Program-made: the position numbers and the translations under genes | DNA from: Aradus depressus | Taxonomy: Eukaryota > Arthropoda > Insecta > Hemiptera > Aradidae | Direction of reading: 5' to 3' | Length of the DNA stretch: 64,000 nucleotides | Assembly (NCBI GenBank): GCA_963662175.1 | Contig: OY759219.1 | Location: 25,648,908-25,712,907 of the forward strand | In this document: piece after piece, positions 43,748 to 54,068 of the stretch | Position numbering within the stretch: position 1 is the first letter of the stretch | Layout: every line of letters begins with the position of its first letter | The notes under the pieces: model-generated | What the model saw: only the letters and a program-made list of their open reading frames with translations | Databases searched by the model: none | Told to the model about the DNA's origin: nothing

Positions 43748-44341
43748 CAGTGGAATCCGCTTATTAGAATCACATCGAACCTAATAAACGGACGATTCTA
43801 ATAAACGGATTGGTGAGGGGGGGGGGGGGGGGGGGGAGAGAGAGAGAAAGAAAAATATAAAAATTAGGTAGGCATGAAAATTTTCCCATGAAATGTATTT
43901 AAAAAATCGAGGTACATAATACGAACAAAGTCGTCAATAAAGAAACATAATATGTATTATGTACATATTTACAGTAAAAAGTTAAGGTTTTGAAAAATAT
44001 TTATCGATTTTACTTTGCCTTAGATCGTTCGAAAGCATGTTTCGAATGTACCTCTTGTATCCATAATGATCGGCAAAGGTCTGACCACAATGTTGGACGC
44101 CTCTTCTTAGCAAAGCCAGGGCTACCTATTTTTCCCCGAATACCGACCTTCTGAGAAACATCCTATTTTCCTATCTCGAAACCTCATTCTGCGTTCATAA
44201 TTGAACCCTTAAACCGGACATTCATTGCTAATAAGCGGACCAAACTCACTGTATTTTGCCGATCCGGTCCGTTCCAGCGTGTTTTGATGCTAATGTGCGG
44301 ATATTCCTATTAAGCGAATTGCTAATAAGCGGATTCCACTG
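43748..44341. mobile_element. pogo-like TIR element
   Basis: CAGTGGAATCCGCTTATTAG is repeated inverted at the right end, each next to TA (43746-43747 and 44342-44343). CTAATAAGCGGA motifs recur inside. A 20-G run lies at 43817-43836. The interior has no clear transposase. Confidence 0.75.
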
Positions 44342-44805
44342 TATTACTATTACTGGCTCTGACCCCATGAATGTTCATGTGACTAATATTCCATAATTAA
44401 AACATGAATCTTTTTCCAATTTACACCAATACCTTTTAATGTTGGAATCTCATGAGGGTTGGATACTAGCCCTGACCTCAGACTTGGCTAAGACAGATTT
44501 ACACACCCCGAGGGAATGTAGCCTTTTAGATGATACAAGCTCAGGTGTAGCTTTCTAATTAGATTAATGTAGTTTTCTGGAGTTACCCTGTCCTAAACTT
44601 CAGGGCAAACATTTGCCTGCTCCCTGTTTGCCCCAGGTTTGTTCTCTCTTCAAATAAACACCTAATTGTATCTGGAGAACTAATTGAATAGCAAAAAAAA
44701 AAACGTTTAAGATTATGATATTTAACATTTTCACAAAGATATTGTGAAACACTTAACAAAAAATATAAAGAAAAACTAATGTTTTTTAAAAATATTGTAT
44801 ATTTC
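44342..44805. other. Unassigned DNA
   Basis: 44400-44650 is mixed composition without repeats; a 74-codon minus frame (44583-44807) has no motif. Confidence 0.4.
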
Positions 44806-45262
44806 ACAAGATATATAAAATATATATGAATACTTTCGGTATTGCTACCATTTTGTTTTTGTTAAGTCGTGGCTAAAGATGGTAGCAATACCGAAAGTAC
44901 TACCATATATTTTATATCGTCGGCCTAAACGTAACAAAAAAACGTTTTAAAAAAAATCTATTATTGATCTAGTGAGACCTCATATACGACATTAAACAAA
45001 AAAACCATGAAATGGGGTTTGAAGTGATACCTTGCAAAAGAAATGGGAACGAAATTCTGGTGAAACTTCGTAACTCCGTCAAGTACGTTAATTATTTACT
45101 TTGATTTGCAAACTTAAAAACAATTCATGGCATTCATATACATCTCACTTAATACAAATGTCGAAAAAATTGAGGTTTCCTATGATGAATATTTTTTTAA
45201 TCAGTTTTTTGTCTCTCCTGGCTTTTTGCACATATGAGGTATCACGTTTAGACCGACGATAT
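44806..45262. repeat. Two overlapping inverted repeats
   Basis: 44808-44852 and 44878-44922 are mirrored (CTTTCGGTATTGCTACCAT). In addition TATCGTCGGCCTAAACGT at 44915 is mirrored at 45238-45262, so the hairpin may sit at one end of a ~350-bp TIR element. Confidence 0.55.
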
Positions 45263-45414
45263 ATATCTTGTTAAATAAATAATATTCTTTAAAAAAGATT
45301 CGTTTTTCTTTATATTTTATATATATTTTTTAAGATAATGTTAGATAAAAACATCGTCGGTGAATCACTGGCTATGTGCTAATTGACCGTTTGGGCTAAA
45401 ACTCAATACAGTAA

Positions 45415-46226
45415 AAATCGTCTATAAGAACATCAGAAGGACAGTCTGAACTTGGTTCTTAACCCCGATAGTTGCTATATCCGGTAATCAATTTTTTTCT
45501 GTTTAATTATCGATCCATTTTTTAAAAGTTGAAGCCTCTTTCCTCTGTTTTGCAGTTTTGCAAAATCATTTGCTTTTGCTTACAAAATTGGTTCATTTAT
45601 CGGAATGTTTGCACTCCTTTGAACCTTGAACCACTGCAACAGAGCTTTTTCGACATCACCATGAGAACTTGTACGAATTTTTTTCCTGCTGGTAGGTTAG
45701 GTTAGGTTTTATGACTCATGCCCGGGCTTTAACTACGAGGTCATATGGCCTACTACCAGAGCGCTCTTTCGTCACTCTGGTGGACATGAGCCCGACTCTA
45801 CTGTGGGAGTCCTAAATTTTGCCTACCCTTTATTCATCTAGGGTAGGGGTCTTTAACGAGTACCTGACATCGTACAGGCTCGGGACCATCGCTTAACGTC
45901 CCATCCGAAGGACGGCGTGCTTAGGTTTATTTTACCTCCCAGATAAAATAAACTAAGGGCCTCGGTCGGGCTACGAACCCACAACCTTGAGCTCAGAAGT
46001 CAAGCACGCATACCACTGAGCTACCGGCGCCCTCACCCCCTTCCTGCTGGTACGATCGTTTTCGAATTCTTCTTTTAATTTTTGACGGTTCTTAAAAATG
46101 TTTGAAATTTTTGCATGACTCACCTTTAGTTCATTCAACAAAGCTCTATTTCTTCTCCATTTTCCAAACGAGAAATTATATGAAGTTTTTCCTCCACCGT
46201 AAAGGTTTTTTTTTTTTTCACTCATT
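45415..46226 (-). pseudogene. Tigger transposase DNA-binding region, split
   Basis: From ATG at 46226: MSEKKK, then (shifted) ALLNEL and KVSHAKISNIFKNRQKLK, the first CENP-B-type helix-turn-helix. After the SINE comes GDVEKALLQWFKVQRSA then NIPINEPIL, the second CENP-B domain. A stop and shifts follow and the DDE domain is absent. It would have bound the TIRs. Confidence 0.8.
45695..46040 (-). mobile_element. SINE-A, full length, young, perfect TSD
   Basis: Complete with AGGTTAGGTTAGG at the plus-strand left side as tail, and a few extra C at the head side. Perfect 12-bp TSDs TTCCTGCTGGTA lie at 45683-45694 and 46041-46052. Lies inside the Tigger transposase remnant. Confidence 0.95.
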
Positions 46227-46975
46227 GCACCGTCCTGTTTGAACAACTGCAGAGAACTGAGAGAGAATGTATAGTCAGAAAATAATGTAAACAACGACGG
46301 AAACATTCCATAAAAATAATTGATTACTATTTTCGTAGAATATTTTATGTCTGAACTCCTCTTTCGAGGGATTTGTTTTCTCATGAAGTTCTTATACAAG
46401 GTTTGTTTTCTCAGAAATCCATTAACTTTAGGTCACTAAAAGCGATATGTTCTTACTAACGATGTTCTTATAACCAGATATTTTTTACATTAAGTTGCAT
46501 TAAAGCTGGCCGGGAACTAGAAATTTCGTTCTTATAATCGATATGTTTTTTCAACCGGTGTTCTTTTAAACGATTTTTACTGTATTTGCCTTGCATAGTG
46601 AGTTCTGAATCCATATACTGAATTCAATGTTGATGCTTTCATTAAATCGGCAGTTAGTGGAGTATTTGAGTTTTGGTCCCTTCGACTGATTTTGCGGAAA
46701 ATTAATAGGTGTCGTGTTCTTATATGGCTTTAAATTTACATCTGAAATGTCGTTTAAACACCTTCATTACAACGGCAGTTATTACAGTTTTTGTGCTAAG
46801 CCACAAATCGTCGGGAAACATGAAATCCCAATTTTTGAAGTTGCAAATATCGATCAAATTGTCTCCTCCCCATCATATCCAAAATTCTTGAAAGAATAAT
46901 CCTCAAAGGGATATACCTCATCCTAGAATGGCGAAACATAATCCCAAACCACTAATTGTGTTCTGGAGGATATGT

Positions 46976-47135
46976 ATAGCCAACTCTACTGTGGGAATCC
47001 TAAATTGTGCCCACGCAGGGTCAGTTAACTAGGATAGAGGTCTGCGGTGTATCTGACATCGCATATGCTAGAGATCATCGCAAAGGATAGCATACTCATT
47101 TTTGTTTCTCATATAAAAAAGTAAAAGCCTTGGTT
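46976..47135 (-). mobile_element. SINE-A body fragment, old
   Basis: CCAACTCTACTGTGGGAATC, CTGACATCGCATATGC and CTCATATAAAAAAGTAAAAG follow the family order; head and tail absent. Confidence 0.65.
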
Positions 47136-47432
47136 ATTTAACAGTGAAAAAAAAAAAAAAAAAAAAAATTAAACCTGTTCCTTTAACAGCTGACTTAGCT
47201 GTGTCGAACGCTGTAAAGATGGTCATGATACCTTGAATGGTTCAAGTTATAGCCATTTAAAAACAGCAGCATTTGCGTTAAAAATCTTAAAGCTGACTTT
47301 ATTTGCTTCAAAATGTGCTAGCGATTTTATGTTGCAGACATATTATGGACAACATCATCAATGCAACATAAAATGCACACCTATGTCGGAATTTATTACT
47401 TATTTTATAAATAGTTTAGAGAAAGTATATAA

Positions 47433-47585
47433 TTTCCATAATTGGTCTGAATATCGATGCGAAATTTAACGGAATTTTATGTTTTCAAATTCCTGATTCC
47501 AAATTGAAAATAGAAAAGTTGTCGGTTGTACTTCTCCAGCAGGAATGAATCAATTAACTTTTCGCTCTCCCTCCAAAACCTGGCT
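47433..47585. repeat. Two Rep-R ends, inverted to each other
   Basis: Plus-strand start fragment (47433-47520) then minus-strand end fragment (47521-47585, GTTGTCGGTTGTACTTCTCC). Same arrangement as at 7622-7720. Confidence 0.6.
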
Positions 47586-47598
47586 TTTTTTGTTGTTA

Positions 47599-47852
47599 TT
47601 GTGACTCATGGTCATATCGCCTACTACCAAATAGCTCATTCGTCACTCTGGTGGACATGAGACTCAACAGTGAGAGTCCTAAATTTTGTCTACCTAAGTT
47701 TATATTTGCTTAGGGTAGGGGTCTTTAACGAGTACTTGACATAGCACAGACGTGACAATCGCTTTACGTCCCATCTAAAGGTGGCCTGGTCAAGATTTTT
47801 CACCTTGTTAGATAAAAAAACTTAACCACACAACCCCGGAGCTACCTGCTCT
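47599..47852 (-). mobile_element. SINE-A, old, partial
   Basis: Body and part of the head (CGGAGCTACC); many gaps. Confidence 0.75.
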
Positions 47853-48464
47853 CTCTCATAACTTGCTAGAGAAATCAGTTTTGGCGCGCTATAAATGATA
47901 CACTCATTGCACATTGGTCCTACTTAAAATTTGTTAGTATACGATATTTCTGTAGAACAACCGTTTTCGCTAATACTAAACATATTTCTGAAAAAATTAC
48001 ACGATACATGATATGTGACAGATAGACGGTAAACCGCTCGATTTATTTCACTGAAATTTTGATATAATCTAATGTCACCTCTTAGAAGTTACTGAAAAAG
48101 ACAGATTTCAATGTCAAAAAATCTACATATAAAATATAATTAATAGCGTATCAGCGTAATAACAAAATATCATGAGTACATCTCTCCAGAGAGGTATGTT
48201 CGAAAAGTAAACTATGAACTGACTTCGTAGGAGGGCTCAGTGCATGTAGTTTTCAAACTAGGAATTGCCCCAAAACATAACCAGAAAGTGTAGATTTTCA
48301 TAGTTTGAATTGGTCAGTACTTATTAAATTATCCGTAATTTACTTTGGGAGACGATGAGATGAGCCTTAGGTTATTTTGAAGGCGGATGAAAGGACTTGG
48401 GTCTCACATGGGACAAGGGACATGTTCCGGAAGAGGGGGCCCTTTGAAGGCTTTGACACCGTTC
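47853..48464. other. Unassigned DNA
   Basis: No frame or repeat copy recognised. Confidence 0.4.
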
Positions 48465-48955
48465 ACACCTTCAATTATAGCACATAACATAGTATACCAT
48501 TGCACATTTCACACTAACTCATCGGTCACACCTTCAATTATAGCATATGATATAGCAGTGCAGCTCTCACGATTATTCACACCTTACTCCCACAAGAATA
48601 GCACTGCATAGCTAAAGATTACTCAGATTTTCAAATGTAGAAAATAACATAGCATTGCACATCTAACGACTACTCACTCCTTTGATTGTAGCACGTAACG
48701 TAGCGTTGCACATCTCACGACAACTTCTATCTACAATTGCAGAACATAACATAGTATTGCACATCTAACGACTACTCACTCCATTGATTGTAGCACGTAA
48801 CGTAGCATTGCACATCTCACAACTTCAATTATAGCACATTATATATCAATCAATTATTGCACATAACATAGCATTACACATCTCACAACTACTCACTCCT
48901 TAAATTATAGTACATAACATCGGATTGCACACCAAAACTATTCTTCACACGCTCC
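48465..48955 (+). repeat. Minisatellite, ~50-60-bp unit
   Basis: About eight units of TTCAATTATAGCACATAAC, ATAGCATTGCACATCTCAC and ACTACTCACTCC with variable joins. Some neighbouring units are nearly identical (48655-48720 and 48750-48820), so recent duplication is likely. Confidence 0.75.
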
Positions 48956-49621
48956 CCCCGATTTGTTCTTCAATTCAAATCATCACATTTATTTCTATTT
49001 GTGTGAATATTCCACTTACTGTTTCGTTTGCCTTCTCGGGAATTAATTAGCTATATAACTAACGAGAATTACGGAGCTGTCATAATATGGAATAATGTAG
49101 TGTTCAAATATACGATAAGTTTTAATTAAAACTTATTGTGAATATTTTCTATTCCATCAAGTGTATGATGTCTCATATTTCAGTTCCTCTAGTTAATTAG
49201 ATCATTATTAATTATTTGATAATTTCCCTTCATTAAAATAAATGATAATAATAAATAATAATAAAAACTCATATTTATTTTATTTTGTTCTCCTTTTATT
49301 CATTTTAATGTCTTTTTATTTGTTAATCTTTTCTTTTAACTAGTATTTACATAAATTTTTATTTGTTTATTTATGTTTTTTTTCATAATTTTTTAATGAT
49401 GAGATTATCCATGTTTTACCTAAATATAAAATATATATGTATAATAGTATAATATATAGTCTAAACTAGATTCGTGAAAGATATAGGTTGTTTTTGTTTT
49501 TTGATACACGTGAACACACATACACATTTGCAAACACATACATACACCTTCACATAATATCACAACTACACAATACAACATATACACTCACACAACAATG
49601 TCTAAGACAAAATAAACATAT
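48956..49621. other. Unassigned AT-rich DNA
   Basis: Contains CA-rich sequence near 49500-49590. No frame of interest. Confidence 0.4.
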
Positions 49622-49968
49622 GAGGGCGCCGGTAGCTCAGTGGTATGCGTGCTTGACTTCTGAGCTCAAGGTCGTGGGTTCGTAGCCCGACCGAGGCCCT
49701 TAGTTTATTTTATCTGGGAGGTAAAATAAACTTAAGCACGCCGTCCTTCGGATGGGACGTTAAGCGATGGTCCCGAGCCTGTACGATGTCAGATACTCGT
49801 TAAAGACCCCTACCCTAGATGAATAAAAATTTAGGGTAGGCAAAATTTAGGACTCCCACAGTAGAGTCGGGCTCATGTCCACCAGAGTGACGAAAGAGCG
49901 CTCTGGTAGTAGGCGATTTGACCTCGTAGTTAAAGCCCGGGCATGAGTCATAAAACCTAACCTAACCT
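49622..49968 (+). mobile_element. SINE-A, full length, young
   Basis: Intact GAGGGCGCCGGTAGCTCAG head, hairpin, body and CCTAACCTAACCT tail. No convincing TSD. Nearly identical to 21753. Confidence 0.95.
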
Positions 49969-49989
49969 TGATATACTTTATTTTATATT

Positions 49990-50632
49990 TGACATTAGAG
50001 TGGCCCTATTTAAAAAAAGTTCGAGTTTTATTGCTCTCAACCCAAAATCCGGTTTAGAATATCGAAAAAACAATCCCTGAATTTTTTCAGATTTTTTAAA
50101 TTGAATTTACCAGAATCTAATAGAGGTTAAAGTTTAAAATGCTTTTTAAATGGGGTTTTGGAGCAGTCGTGGACTTTCGAGCATAATGTTCTGTATTTTA
50201 GTTCTAGCAATTTGATAATTGGTATATTTATGTTATTGGGGTCGCGGAACTCGAATCTAGTGTCAGAATTTAATTTTTGACAGTTCTCGAATTTTTGTAA
50301 ATTATCAATTCATGACAGTTTTTTGACAGCTAGAACTATCAAAAATTAAATTCTGACACTAGATTCGAGTTCCGCGACCCCAAAAACATAAATATACCAA
50401 TTATCAAATTTTTAGAACTAAAATACTGAACGTTACGCTTGAAAGTCCGGGACTGCTACAAAACCCCATTTAAAACGCATGTTAAACTTTAACCTCTATT
50501 AGATTCGGGTAAATTCAATTTGAAAATCTGAAAAAATTCAGGGACTGTTTTTTCGATATTCTAAACCGGATTTTGGGTTGAGAGCAATAAAACTCGAACT
50601 TTTTTGAAATAACGGCCACCCTAATGTGACAT
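49990..50632. mobile_element. Foldback element, ~300-bp arms
   Basis: The left arm (from TAGAGTGGCCC) and right arm (to GGCCACCCTA) mirror each other over about 300 bp with ~95 % similarity by eye. The loop includes TTTTTGACAGTTCTCG. A diverged one-armed relative lies at 57227-57650. No frame; superfamily unknown. Confidence 0.8.
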
Positions 50633-51338
50633 CACATTTTGGTGTGTTTTGTTTTAAAAAATTATACTTTATTATTTTAAAACTTCTGCTCGCAGGATGT
50701 ACTTCTATATTTAGTTTTTAATTGTTTTTGTTTAGATATAATATAATATTTCAGTGTGTTTTGATGTAAATAATTTAATGTTAATTATTGGTTTAGTCAC
50801 AATTACGTCATGTCTTTTACTCAAATCTAACATACATTAACTTAGTAATAATAATGTATATATGTCAATACAGACCCTGAAGAAGGTACACTCAGTGCCG
50901 AAAGTTTGGCAGAAATTCCACAAGTTTTATTCGACCAAATTTCTCCTCATTTTTATTATAAATGTAATTAATTACACACTTACGAATTTTAGATATATAT
51001 CTGGATTGCCCCAAGTTATTATTAGTAAAATCAAATGAAAAAAAAAAAAATACATTAAAAAAAACTGTGAGCCATAGAAGGGTATGATATAATTGGACTC
51101 ACTCTTGTCAAACAGTAATTTGGACATTTAAGGTCAAAGGGCATACCAGATAAGCCAATTTCAAGTCGAAGCACAAAGCTCTAATGAACCGCATTCCTCG
51201 GGGGGTTCATGAAAATGAAATGACATTCAAACGACCGTTCAATCGTTCAGTAGCCGAATGCTCTCTGTGTGTTCAGCTTTTATCAGCTCTTAGTTAACAT
51301 TCACAAATAATTTTGTTAACATTTATTTTGCTTTTATT
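50633..51338. other. Unassigned, with a PLE-end-like motif
   Basis: At 50877-50903 (plus) CTGAAGAAGGTAC-ACTCA-GTGCCGAAAG has the same layout as the hairpins at PLE 3' ends. No PLE coding sequence is visible nearby. 51060-51300 is blank. Confidence 0.4.
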
Positions 51339-51865
51339 TCCCCAGCTATACAAAGTATAGGGGAAGTTATGTAATTGGTCTAAAATTCGATGAGAAGTTT
51401 TCATCGGAATTTCATGTTTTTTGACCTTTAGATTTGAAAAAAAAAAAAAAAATGTTTGCCTATGTGTGGGTCTGTGAACACGATAAATATGATAAACTCT
51501 CTTACGACGACACCTCAATCATTCATTGATGGCACGAAGTTTCATACGTGAATTCAAAACTCCATAAGGACGACAGTTATAAATTTTCCGCGGAATCGGT
51601 CAAAAAAGGAAGGGGAATCAGAGTCGGGGCTCAACTCAAAACCGTAATAACTGCCGATGTAATGAACGTATCGACATGAAAGGTCATATTTGAAGTCAAA
51701 ACCCAATGAGGACATAATCTGTCTTCAGCAATATCGGCAGAAGGGAAGGGGCCTCAACTCAAAAACTCTAATAACTGATGATTTATCGGCACAAAATTTA
51801 GTATGAGAATTTAAGAGCGATCGACTGGTTTTGAAGGGGGACCGATGATTCACCGAAATTTTGTA
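51339..51865 (+). repeat. Rep-R copy, full length
   Basis: CCCCAGCTATACAAAGTATA, then GGGGAAG palindrome, two inner modules, and the GATGATTCACCG end. Diverged but with both termini. Confidence 0.75.
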
Positions 51866-52284
51866 TTGTTAAGTACCTTGAAAGAAATTCCGTTGAGAAT
51901 GTCCGATCATTCAATTTGATAATTTTGTCACAAATTATAAAACTGTACGTCAGAAATACCTGTTTAAAAATCTTTAAAAAAAAATATATTTCAGTTTTGC
52001 GATTAACTCAGACTAAAAGATTAGTGGCCCGGAAAGGTAGGACCCAACTTAAGTGACGTAGAAGGTCGACAAAACAAACTTCTACCTCATTGAACAGTTT
52101 TTCATATTTTCAAATATTGATTTTCGAGTATCTGACATCTTCTGAGACAATGATGGATGCTCCTTTATTCTAAAGACAGTTTTTTGTTTTTTTCATATTA
52201 AAAAAACACGAAAAAACTCGAAATATATTTTTCTAATAATTAAAGACTTCTCAAAGATTAACTTTGCTGTGTTGAAAATATCTG
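51866..52284. other. Unassigned DNA
   Basis: Nothing recognised. Confidence 0.4.
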
Positions 52285-52735
52285 ATGTGGCCACAACAGG
52301 ACTTTCTTATACCAATCACGGTGACTAATACTGCAGAAACTTTCCCTCCTTCCCCTAAAGTCATATCAAACTGGCATTACTGTGTGTAAGAATGTCACAC
52401 TCAAAATTACGCTGAATAAGATAACAGCTGATTCCAGCATATTACTATTTTTTATTTTTTTTGGCCTTAAGTACGAAGCATATTAACCATGACTCTTATA
52501 ATGTGTTTATCTAGTTATTTACGACTTCCATGGCCCTGGGAGGGAGTTCTATCTACGAAATAAAACTCACTCCCGGACGGGATTCAAACCCGCAAACCAA
52601 GGTGAGGCCATGCGACCAAAGCCCTACGCTCTAGCCCGCACGGCCACCATGGCTCCCCACATTACTTTAATATACCTAGTAATCCAGCTTGAAATGAAGT
52701 CCTTTGAGTAGAGAGAAAGAAAGTCCTGTAGTCAG
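52285..52735. mobile_element. MITE-B copy with a SINE-B inside
   Basis: Left TIR TGATGTGGCCACAACAGGAC, then TTTCTTATACCAA; right end AAAGAAAGTCCTGTAGTC. The core has CTGGCATTACTG. The middle is occupied by SINE-B. Confidence 0.65.
52455..52660 (-). mobile_element. SINE-B, longest copy
   Basis: Minus strand: GGTGGCCGTGCGGGCTAGAG, CTTTGGTCGCATGGCC, GCGGGTTTGAATCCCGTCC (B box with one change), GGGAGTGAGTTTTATTTCG, then a body with CAGGGCCATGGAAGTCG and a T/A-rich end. Confidence 0.75.
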
Positions 52736-52739
52736 ATAT

Positions 52740-52977
52740 AAATATTCTTATTATTCGGGTTCAAGACCCGGTACAGGTCCTTTGGAAAAAAAAAAAATTA
52801 GGACACGATATCTGGTACCCGTTAATGACTTATTCTAGGTAAAAAAAAACCAGGGTAGGCAAAGTTCAGGACTCCCACTTTAGTGTCGGGCTTATGTCAA
52901 GAGCGATGAGAGAGCCCTCTGGTAGTAGGCGATATGATCTCAGTTAAAGTCTGGTCATGTGTCACAATAACTAAATA
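52740..52977 (+). mobile_element. SINE-A, old, partial
   Basis: Starts at GGGTTCAAGACCCGG (B box region); the hairpin is replaced by an A run. Tail CACAATAACTA. Confidence 0.75.
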
Positions 52978-53227
52978 AAAAAAAACCAACCAATAATAGA
53001 GAACTATTTTATAACTTGTCGCGTTACAATTTAAACATTAATTTTCTACAAAATATGTTGTTACTAACTTTTACTTCTTGCATATATATGTACATACATA
53101 TTTAATTTTTATTTTGTGCATTTTATTTATATTTAATTTAATTTAATTTTGTTATCATTCATTTTGTCCTGTTCTCTTTTATTACCGACATCACATTTAC
53201 TTATGGTGATTTACTACAGATTGTAAA

Positions 53228-53640
53228 TCTCTACTATAAAATTCGATATCTGTGTGTAGCTAACTGACTATCTTTGTGTAATTGCGATGCACTTCGGAAC
53301 CCGTGAACAGATTTCGATGCGATTTCCATCTACATTTAGAAAATTTTTCAAGGAAGGCTTCAGGCTATATACCATCAAGCTTTAATATCCGGAAGTGTTT
53401 CTAATTTTGCGCATTTATTGTGCTTTTGATAAATTCAATATTTACGTTCGATTTTCAATCCTGATTTTTGTTTATCAATTTGTGATTTGTCACATTTATT
53501 GTACTTTTGTTACGTTTAATACTTGCGTTCGGTCTTCAATTCAGGTTTTGATTTTGCTTTGAAAAATAGAGTACTGAACCATTTTATGATCTGTAAATGC
53601 GCTAGTATTCAAAATAAATAAATTATTAAAAAAAAAAAAA
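53228..53640 (+). mobile_element. Helitron-like 5' region
   Basis: TCTCTACTATAAAATTCG, then a short GTGTGTAGCTAACTGACTA stretch, GCGATGCACTTCGGAACCCG, CAGATTTCGATGCGATTTCC and TTTCAAGGAAGGCTTCAGGC. This order is characteristic of insect Helitron left ends (5' TC). A ~75-bp direct duplication follows (from ~53405). No 3' CTRR end was found; an A run at 53627-53642 closes the segment. Confidence 0.5.
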
Positions 53641-53842
53641 AAATGTTTACAGAAAATTAAACGTTGTTCAGGGCGCTAGAACTTTAGTCGTATTGACCCT
53701 AATACAAATATTTAAAGTTGGAAATTTAATAAAATGCGTAAATTAAGCAAAATCTAAAATAATTTTATTTCATCATGTGGGTCCCCAATATTTTTATAGA
53801 AAAATATTAAGTGAAACTCACCGGATTCTCACTGTTCAGATA

Positions 53843-54017
53843 TAGTTATTTATTATGCCCGGGTCTTAACTACGAGGTCATATCGCCTACTACCAGAACG
53901 TTCTTTCGACACTTTGGTAGACTCAACTGTGACAGTTCTAAATTTTGCCTACTTATAAAAACTCGCGATCTTGAGCTCAGTAGGCTAGCATGCTTCCTCT
54001 GAGCTACCGGCGCCTTC
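53843..54017 (-). mobile_element. SINE-A, internally deleted
   Basis: Tail-side body joined directly to the head (CTCGCGATCTTGAGCTCAG). Missing about 150 bp. Confidence 0.8.
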
Positions 54018-54068
54018 CGTTCAATATCTAGTATATAATATATACTAGATATTATATATCTAGATATA

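Larger units (their letters stand above)
45409..46582. mobile_element. Tigger/pogo element carrying a SINE
   Basis: TIRs begin CAGTAAAAATCGT at both ends, with TA duplications at 45407-45408 and 46583-46584. The minus strand keeps the DNA-binding part of a Tigger transposase. Without the SINE it is about 816 bp, too short for a full transposase, so it is an internal deletion derivative. Confidence 0.9.
45352..46810 (-). repeat. Rep-R copy split by a Tigger element
   Basis: The CGGTGAATCACTGG end through GGGCTAAAACTCAATA lies left of the Tigger; the continuation TTTGCCTTGCATAG and two modules lie right of it. Removing the insertion and one TA restores the sequence seen at 35640. Confidence 0.8.

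Noticed and set aside
45971..46399. 142-codon minus ORF as a host gene
   Set aside because: It is a chimera of Tigger transposase sequence and the head of the nested SINE.
48465..48955. CRISPR-like array
   Set aside because: Units are contiguous, diverged and without unique spacers; the DNA is eukaryotic.
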